From Tipula vernalis (lineage: Eukaryota > Arthropoda > Insecta > Diptera > Tipulidae), in NCBI GenBank assembly GCA_958295665.1, contig OY282559.1:269118057-269182056 (forward strand): 64,000 nt of DNA. The letters run 5' to 3'. The notes beneath the pieces were generated by a model. The model did no database searches, was not told the origin of the DNA, and worked only from the letters and a program-made list of their open reading frames with translations. Below, piece by piece: positions 57,131 through 64,000 of this stretch (its first letter is position 1; every line of letters starts with the position of its first letter). The translations under genes were made by a program, and so were the position numbers.

Positions 57131-57299
57131 TGCTACTATACGACTATATTGTATCTTTTAACTTACGATTTCCTTAAGAATTTTTATTGCTGAAAATTCT
57201 TAATCGTGGATGTCGACTAAATTTTGGCGGTTTTCGAATATTATTTAACATCCATTGACAATGTTTCTTGATGAGCACTAATATCATAAAATTAACAAC

Positions 57300-59510
57300 T
57301 TATTTACGATGGTTAAAACATTCATTATTTAATGAAAACCATTCCGCATGTTCTGCTAAACTATTTATTTTTTCCACACAACTTTCCACAATTATGCTTT
57401 TAATATTTCTTTCGTGTGATCTGTTCTTAAAAATGGTTCTAAAGTGTTCAATCTGTAGTTTGCAAATAAAAAAAAATTGTTGGTTTGGAGATTTCAACGA
57501 TCCAAAGGTGTTATCATTATAATAATTTTTGTTATATAAAAGGTATTCGTTTTCCAATTGAACACTATTATTTGATAACATCTCATCTTGTATAAACTTT
57601 TGGCAATTAATCTTACCCATCACCTTAAAAACTACGTATTCGACAAAATATTTCATTGAATTTTCTTCTAAATCGGTTGTAACATTCATTGATTAACAGA
57701 TTTCGCACAATCCCTCATTTGGCTCAGTATCATCTGCCGGTTCTATATCATTTGCCGCTTATATATTTGCTGATTCATCATTAAATTCTCCAATTAAAAA
57801 TATATCATCATCTGTTTCACAATTAGAGTAGTTTGATTTGATAATATTATTAAACTGTTGTAATGTTGGGTTTTTATTGTTGCCTCTTTTATACCTGACC
57901 TGGGCAAATAGATTTTCAATGGGATCTTGATTAAGGGCGATTTGTTAAAATAAATGTAATTTTGTTTTCCTTATTATTAAAAAAGCCGCTAGCCAATAAT
58001 AAGGTGGCTGTTATTGTTTGAACCAAGCCATCGATACAATAAATTGATTTAGCGCCACAATAGGAAGTGTTTGAAAAATATTGTAATGCCCTTTTTAATG
58101 TTTGGCAGGCTATGTTTTCATCCATTAAAGCACAGTTATAAGGGTTGGTAGTAAACGATGATCTGCTATTTAAGCAATCAAATAATTTATTTATAAGATC
58201 AAAACACTTTGATGTTGAAACAGCTAACGCTTCATTTTCGAATAGTTTTAAGTCTACTCCGGTTTTTATTCCAGCAACAACACTCCTGCTAAAAATCTGA
58301 GTAGCATATCGAACTCGCATCTTCTCAAACGTATTTGGATATATATAGAAGTGAGTTTTGGACATAATTTGGTTGTAGAATTTCGTTCACAATTATATAA
58401 TTGTTGAATTATGCTCCAGCACACGGTACCATCTGGACAAATATATTTTGTTCCCTTCATCAAATTATTGCGCAATGACTTCACATGACTTCAAATGACA
58501 GATATCATATAGACAAAAGATTTTGTTATCACCGTAATAAAAATATGGATGTTCCTTTGTTACATTTAGGGCGCTAAAACATTTTCTATTATTACTACCT
58601 TGGTCACAAATTATAGCTGATACATTTAAGCCAACGGTATTGCAAATATCTATATTTTCATATATCATTTTTTTTAAATCACTACCCGAAATATTTGATT
58701 TTGCGGCATAGTAGTTAAGAACAAACTTCCATTTAGAAAAAAGGCGTCTTATCATAAACACACATACTGTTTGGGCTAAAGAAGGTACTCTTATACGTAT
58801 CGATAATCTTGAAATCATTGAATTTCATCGTGAACTTCATTGTATGATAAATTTTGCCTAATTTTTATTTCATCAAAAAGGGGGGTTACAAAACGGTCTC
58901 TTGGTTTCAGATGTTCTACAGTAGCCCGTAACCCATTTATTAAAACATTATTTGTGCCCGGTCTCAAATTTTGAATAGGTCGTCATTAAATAATAAAGGA
59001 TTTCGATGGTAAATTAAAATTTAAATTATTCCTCATATAAAAATAATTAGCTGGCGAATTGTAATACAATGATTGTGCTACATGTTTTTGTGGGCCTGAG
59101 AAAACATATTTTTTGTTTGGCGCTAGCGTCATTTCAACGAAAGATTTCGCAGTAGGCTCAATCACATTTCGTTCATTAAGTACCTCAATCAACGATTTTT
59201 TTCTTTCATTGACTAATCAGTAACTTATGATTTAATTTCCTATATTGCTCGATAGTTTTTATTGATCGGACACATGTGTCACAAGTAAAATCGTCACTAC
59301 AAGTATTTTTTACAGCTATATGGGCCATCGTAATTTGTTAACTCTGGAGGTATTTTATCACGAGGGGATGATGGATATTTATTCAAAGTACTTTGGTAAA
59401 TTTTAATATTAATATATCGAGCAGGAACTGGAGATTCAGGAGGTACTATATTTTCGGATGGTAAATTTTCGGTTGGAAATGCAGTCTTCAAAAGCCTTTT
59501 TTGACCAATA
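57300..59510 (-). pseudogene. P-element-like transposase (THAP9 family), main part
   Basis: Minus-strand pieces follow the P-element/THAP9 order. 59297-59491 carries the end of a THAP-like region (TAFPTENLPSENIVPPES). 58465-58818 has FSKWKFVLNYYAAKSNI, IICDQGSNNRKCFSALNV and IFCLYDICHLK, the RNase H-like core with its Asp in CDQGSN. 58266-58484 has KSLRNNLMKGTKYI. 57931-58365 holds the next helices. Around 57850-57925 another frame has NQDPIENLFAQVRYKRGNNK, typical of the C-terminal part. 57300-57689 ends the gene (SMKYFVEYVVFKVMGKINCQ, HAEWFSLNNECF). At least five frame changes, some of which could be introns. The gene is separated from its first exon by an inserted transposon. Confidence 0.85.
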
Positions 59511-59512
59511 TA

Positions 59513-61691
59513 CAGGGTGTCCGGGTTTGGGATGCTGATCCGTCATGGGGTGATTCCTTGGTTCATTCTGAGAAACAAATCGTATGTGGAGGGGAATCCA
59601 TTTTTGATATCCTTTGAGATACAGGGTGTTTAAAAAATTTGGTTCAGAAAAAAAGTACACCCAAATATTAAACTGTAACTTCCAAAATATTTATCGGAGA
59701 GCAACCAACTTAGTCTTATTTGGTTGGTAATCGTATAGGCTATTATTAAGGTTTAAGTGGTTATCTTCTATCTGCATCCGTTTGAGAGCTATGGTGATTT
59801 AAAGTAAAAAAAAATATTTGTTTTTTATAAAATCGAGTTTTTCTCAAAAAAAAACCGTTAGAATTTTTTCTTTTGTTTATTTAATTTTAATTTGTCATGA
59901 TCTCCTCTACAATCCCTCAATACAAAGTTTGGGTCGAGGAGTTATAAAAGGTGCTCAAAATGTCCTCCTTGTGATTGAATACATGCTAATATTCGTTTTA
60001 GTATGCCTTTGGTTAATTCAATTCTTGGTAATTCTTCCCTTATCTGTTGTGCTGCTGCGTGTATTCATTGTATAAGTTCTTCTTTTGTTTCAATTTCTTT
60101 GGAGTATACAAGCGCCTTCATCCTTCCCCATACATAAAAATCCAATACCGTAAGATCGGGGGATCTTGCAGGCCAATGAATTGGACCATTTCTTCCAATC
60201 CAATTATTTGGATAATTTTCGTTAAAAAATTCCTAACATTATTATGGTAGTGACAAGGTGCACCATCATGTTGGTATGTATGCGAGAATCTACTTAAAAT
60301 GGGAACATCATCAAAAAGGAGTGGCAAATCGTTTTGTAAAAAATGTAAATAACGTTCACCATTTAATCTAGGTGGTAATATGAATGGTCCAATTAATTTA
60401 TCGCCAATTACACCAGCCCATACGTTTACACTGAATCGGTGCTGAAATGATATTTGTTTTTTTCGAATGAGGATTTTCAGCAGCCCACGTGTGTAGATTG
60501 TGAAAGTTTGTTATGCCATCTCTTGTGAATTGAGATTCAACCGTCCATAAGATACGTTTCACAAAACTTGCATTGCCCAAATTCCTTTCCATCAACAAAT
60601 TACAAAACTCCAATCTTGTAGTGCGGTCTATTGGTAATAGTTGTTGAACGGGTGTTGTATGGTATGGATGAAGATTCTCCTTGTGCAATACTTGATGAAT
60701 TCGATAGCGAGAGACGTTTAATTGTAAAGCGAGCCTCCTTATGCTAATAGAAGGATTTTCTGTTACATTACGGATTATACCTTCGTCGACATCCAAATGG
60801 TTTGGTGAGACTGAATGGGGCTCCGCCCGAGTATTCGATCTTGTTACGATATTTGGCAGTCTCCTATGAATATTTATAAATACTCTTGCGTCAGGAATGC
60901 GACGTGTTGGAAATCTGAGTTGATATTCATTGCGAGCTCGTACTGCATTACCATCGCAAAATCCGTAAACAAAATGGATATCAATGTACTCCTCACCTGA
61001 GAACTGTGCCATTATAATATTAGTTTTATAAAATTAATTAAAATTTTGATTCACAACACTAGATAATATCTCGAAACTAATGACTGAATCTGAAAATATT
61101 TAGTTTTTGTTTTTTCAACATTTAAACAAATGAGTTGATAATCATCGCCTACTGTTTTACAGATCAAAATAAAATTGGTAAAATATTAACACTATAACAT
61201 CTCTTAATTAGATTGAGAATAAACGGAATACGAAGAAAACTATGGCACGTGGGTACAAGTAATGTATTGGGGGATTGTAGAGGAGATCATGACAAATTAA
61301 AATTAAATAAACAAAAGAAAAAATTAAAACGGTTTTTTTTTGAGAAAAACTCGATTTTATAAAAAACAAATATTTTTTTTTTTACTTTAAATCACCATAG
61401 CTCTCAAACGGATGCAGATACAAGATAACCACTTAAACCTTAATAATAGCCTATACGATTACCAACCAAATAAGACTAAGTTGGTTGCTCTCCGATAAAT
61501 ATTTTGGAAGTTACAGTTTAATATTTGGGTGTACTTTTTTTCTGAACCAAATTTTTTAAACACCCTGTATCTCAAAGGATATCAAAAGTGGATCCCCCCT
61601 CCACATACGATTTGTTTCTCAGAATGAACCAAGGAATCACCCCATGGCGGATCAGCATCCCAAACCCGGACACCCTGTATCGGACACCCTG
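59513..61691. mobile_element. Tc1/mariner-group element with about 415-bp terminal inverted repeats
   Basis: Starts CAGGGTGTCCGGGTTTGGG after TA (59511-59512) and ends CCCAAACCCGGACACCCTG with TA. The left arm 59513-59926 and right arm 61262-61677 are reverse complements with few differences. The outer terminus is repeated at 61680-61693 (TCGGACACCCTGTA). Between the arms is a transposase gene. The element sits in the THAP exon of the P-element-like gene and is therefore younger. The very similar arms suggest recent activity or gene conversion. Confidence 0.93.
59942..61012 (-). pseudogene. Transposase of the long-TIR Tc1/mariner-group element
   Basis: ATG 61012 opens MAQFSGEEYIDIHFVYGFCD, a DUF4817-like N-terminal segment. 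SISIRRLALQLNVSRYRIHQ is the HTH. The first catalytic block reads WTVESQFTRDG, in which the expected Asp before ES is Val. HTWAAENPHSKK follows. After a frameshift near 60455, YLHFLQNDLPLL and YQHDGAPCHYHNNVRNF carry the second Asp. After another shift near 60230, WPARSPDLTVLDFYVWG carries the third acidic position. The end FEHLL-stop is at 59942. About 350 residues in all, as usual for the family. The lost first Asp and two shifts make this copy non-autonomous. Confidence 0.88.
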
Positions 61692-61693
61692 TA

Positions 61694-61822
61694 AGCAATC
61701 AACCATTCTTTAGCTTGCTCTACATTTTTCGGAAAGCGAAAAAATCTAAAATGTGAATTTTTTCTAGAAGCTTCACAATTATCAATTATACAAGTAACAC
61801 CTGATTTGATATTGTTATTCAT
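61694..61822 (-). pseudogene. THAP-domain exon of the P-element-like gene
   Basis: ATG at 61822-61820 opens MNNNIKSGVTCIIDNCEASR, then HFRFFRFPKNVEQAKEWLIA. The C-x(4)-C start, FFRFP and the Trp are hallmarks of a THAP zinc finger, the sequence-specific DNA-binding domain of P-element transposases. The frame is cut at 61693 by the terminal repeat of the Tc1/mariner-group element; coding resumes beyond it near 59510. The second half of the THAP domain is incomplete. Confidence 0.8.
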
Positions 61823-62140
61823 ATTATACTTAAATATTGTACTGTTACACTAAACGATTGTAAATCAAAAAATTTAATTTAAGGTTTATTTTAAGTAGAA
61901 AAATAAAACAAGACCAAATGTACACAACGATTTTTATAGCATGAAATCAAACTGGCTGAAAAATATTGAAATTGAAACAAAACAAACGTCTGAAATATGA
62001 ATACACATCCAACCGAACAGACGTTTTTGTTTTTAAACGATTTTATTGCCTTTAAATTTTATATTTTTTTAATACTCGTAGAGGGAGGGACTATAGCAAA
62101 ACCAACAAAAAAGTCTTATCAAGTCATACAATACAAACAC
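61823..62140. other. Region upstream of the P-element-like gene
   Basis: AT-rich and noncoding. It includes a short palindromic pair (CAAACGTCTG and CAGACGTTTTTG at about 61984-62030). It is probably the 5' part of the P-element-like transposon. Confidence 0.4.
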
Positions 62141-62223
62141 TTAAGGTTGATTCACCAGATTTGTCCATTGTGCTCGTCGAAAAAATGACAACTTGACGGA
62201 GTTAAAACCCGAGTTAAAAATAT

Positions 62224-62981
62224 TGTTACGTTTTTGCCTTGTCAATCAAGATTCGTATCACTGGATTGTGAATAATACAAACTCAATTCAATTTATCACC
62301 AACGAATTTATTTATTTTACAAAATTTATTACAACACAGTTTATTAATAAAAATTCACAAAATCACTTTATATAAATTATTTTTAAATTTTACTGATCAC
62401 TTTTACTTTATTTATCGCACTACAACACTTTTTAAATCACTGTTTAAATTCCTTTTAATCTTTATACTATCGCTTACCAAATATTACTAATAATCTTACA
62501 AGTTTACTCTATCGCGTTCCAAATACTAATAATCCAATTCGATCTTGTTCGCCTTTTTATATACACAAACCAAGCTTCTCGAAAGTTCACGACTTTTCCA
62601 GTTGGAATAGCGTAGAAACATTAAGCGCGTTTTTTTTTCTCTCCGGATAGCTGCTATCGAGAGCCGTCATTTTTCTATGCTTAAATTTAATTTTGACGCG
62701 CTATTTATTGGTAAACTAAACTTATTTAACATCAAACTATCATTTTTAATTCAATTGTTTAGCGAAAACTTATATAAAAAATATTTGGCTCTACCTATTT
62801 ATACGAAGCGCTATCCGGAGCCATATTTTATATGACGGCTCTCGAAAGCAGCTATCCGGAGCGAATAAAAAAACACTACAATTACGTAACAATTTTTATC
62901 ATGGAAAATTCCATTTAGTACAGTAAAACATTGAGCTATTAGTTTTACTTATTCTATTACACACTAGGTGTCACCGTCACA
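62224..62981 (-). repeat. Solo LTR inside the MITE, minus orientation
   Basis: Starts TGTTACGTTTTTGCC and ends CCGTCACA on the plus strand, flanked by ATAT on both sides (62220-62223 and 62982-62985), the 4-bp duplication typical of gypsy-group LTRs. It matches the reverse complement of 63528-63984 along its length apart from the 62624-62881 insert. No internal region is present. Confidence 0.85.
62624..62881. mobile_element. About 258-bp MITE inside the solo LTR
   Basis: Absent from the other LTR copy. Its two ends are inverted copies (CTCCGGATAGCTGCTATCGA GAGCCGTCA and the reverse at 62835-62875). TTA is found on both sides, as with 3-bp target duplications of PIF/Harbinger-type MITEs; this classification is tentative. 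Confidence 0.75.
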
Positions 62982-63191
62982 ATATGTTATCTCGTTGGAC
63001 ACAAAAGAGAGATACCATATTTTTAACTTGGTTTTCAACTCCGTCAAGTTGTCATTTTCTTGACGAGCTCAATAGAAAAATCTAGTGAATCAACCTTTAA
63101 GGTTTAAAAAAGTAGACTATATTTGCTTATAAACACAATCCGAACAAATCTGTTTTTGTTGTTGTTTAAATGACAAAACCAATAAATAATA

Positions 63192-63262
63192 CAGTATTTT
63201 TTTGATAGGTTCTGTGTAAAGGGCGAACGAGACGGCTTGTATAAACTTTTTTGTTGATTTTG
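63192..63262 (-). repeat. Right copy of the distant inverted repeat pair
   Basis: TTTTTTGATAGGTTCTGTGT AAAGGGCGAACGAGACGGCTTGTATAAAC...GTTGATTTTGA is the inverted partner of 55962-56030. It could be the 5' terminal region of the P-element-like transposon. Confidence 0.8.
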
Positions 63263-63444
63263 AGTCCTTGACTATTCAAATAAAAAAATGTAATAAATTT
63301 AGATGTAATAGTGCGTGATAAAATTTAAAATCCAGACAGAGAAAAATTGCTGCGCTTGTATATGTTTACAATAGTAATAATTGGGAGTATATGAAGGAAA
63401 AAAAATCGAGTTTTTTTATTTTTTTATTTACAGTTATCATTTCG

Positions 63445-63479
63445 TGTAACAATTTCATACTCCGTATGAAATTGTTACA
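63445..63479. repeat. Perfect 15-bp palindrome arms with 5-bp spacer
   Basis: TGTAACAATTTCATA, CTCCG, TATGAAATTGTTACA. No function is assignable; it lies just upstream of the plus-strand LTR copy. Confidence 0.9.
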
Positions 63480-63527
63480 TCTCTATTATATACTGATCTC
63501 TGCTTTCACTTATTTGCAATTTCTTAC

Positions 63528-63984
63528 TGTAACTGTGACACCTAGTATGAAATAGAATAAGTTAAATCAATAGCTCAATGTTTAACTGTACTAAAATGGA
63601 GTTTTCGATGGTAAAATTGTTCTAAATGTTTCTACGCTATTCTAAATAGAAAAATCGTGAGCTTTCTAGAAGTTTGGTTTGTGTATATAAAAAGGCGAAC
63701 GAAGTCGAATTGGATTATTAGTGTTTAGTAAGTGATAGTGTAAAGATTAAAAAGGAATAAAAAGTGATTTAAAAAGTGTTTTTCTGCGAAATAAAATTTA
63801 TAAGTGTACAGTAAAATTGTTTGAATAATTTATATAAAGTGATTTTGTGAATTAAAATTAATAAATTGTGTTGTAATAATTTTCGTGTGAAAATAAATAA
63901 ATTCGTTGTTGAAAAATTGAATTGATTTTGTTTTATTCACAATCCAGTGATACGAACCTTGAGTGACAAGGCAAAAACGTAACA
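63528..63984 (+). repeat. LTR copy, plus orientation, with TATA-like promoter
   Basis: About 457 bases, TGTAACTGTGACACC to GGCAAAAACGTAACA. It carries TATATAAAAAGGCGAACGAAG at about 63695, a likely core promoter. The four flanking bases are TTAC on the left and ATAC on the right, a near match. No primer site follows within the last 16 bases of the window, so it is probably solo, but the window ends here. Inverted relative to 62224-62981. Confidence 0.75.
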
Positions 63985-64000
63985 ATACTAAATAACTTGG

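Larger units (their letters stand above)
62141..63103. mobile_element. MITE with about 80-bp terminal inverted repeats, interrupted
   Basis: 62141-62220 (TTAAGGTTGATTCACCAGAT... ACAACTTGACGGAGTTAAAAC) pairs with the reverse complement of 63022-63103. Without the solo LTR at 62224-62981 the MITE would be about 205 bases. TTAA next to GGTTGATTCAC hints at a piggyBac-type TTAA site, but the right side reads TTTAA, so this is uncertain. Confidence 0.8.

Noticed and set aside
56819..57193. Tyr-Ile repeat frames on both strands
   Set aside because: They come from the (TA)n microsatellite.
1..64000. CRISPR array or prokaryotic operon
   Set aside because: No regularly spaced repeats with unique spacers; all repeats are eukaryotic transposon, satellite or microsatellite types.

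Overview
The window is insect-like genomic DNA, AT-rich, with no intact host gene that I can recognise. The insect call rests on the mobile elements: BEL/Pao with DUF1759-type gag and DUF5641-type tail, R1-group and I/LOA-group LINEs, a P-element with a THAP exon, Tc1/mariner, pogo/Tigger and hAT. A dipteran fits, but the order cannot be fixed from this sequence. Nearly every coding-looking stretch is a piece of a transposon, most with frameshifts, stops or internal deletions. No rRNA, tRNA, CRISPR array or bacterial feature was seen.

Layout. 1-6319: a nearly full-length minus-strand BEL/Pao retrotransposon with matching LTR ends and a tRNA-Tyr-type primer site, inserted in the RNase H region of a decayed Ty3/gypsy copy (6325-8340). 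8340-13110: a broken BEL gag, a small gypsy piece, and an opposite-strand gypsy relic. 14757-16056: two degenerate host-gene fragments, an SF3B1-like HEAT-repeat frame (+) and a BIRC6/Bruce-like pseudogene (-). 16170-17530: a diverged tandem repeat. 18340-25440: a third BEL/Pao relic abutting an I/LOA-like LINE. 28000-30700: AT-rich DNA ending in a 1.6 kb hexanucleotide array built on AATTNN. 32426-36100: a small MITE, a LINE 5'-UTR-like piece, a Tc1 relic and a pogo/Tigger relic. 38100-42248: an R1-group LINE whose 5' end abuts a (GT)n run and whose ORF1 holds a perfect 37-bp inverted repeat. 45262-54240: a repeat family present in both orientations, enclosing two hAT relics, a mariner relic, a large palindrome and a Ty3/gypsy element. 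55962-63984: a P-element-like transposase gene interrupted in its THAP exon by a Tc1/mariner-group element with about 415-bp terminal inverted repeats, then a MITE containing a solo LTR containing another MITE, then a second solo-LTR copy in the opposite orientation.

These genes do not work together as a pathway; the useful reading is stratigraphy, meaning which element inserted into which. The items most worth follow-up are the SF3B1-like and Bruce-like fragments, the nested P-element region with its possible distant termini, the possible foldback-like arrangement at 45-54 kb, the hexanucleotide array, and the LINE inverted repeat.
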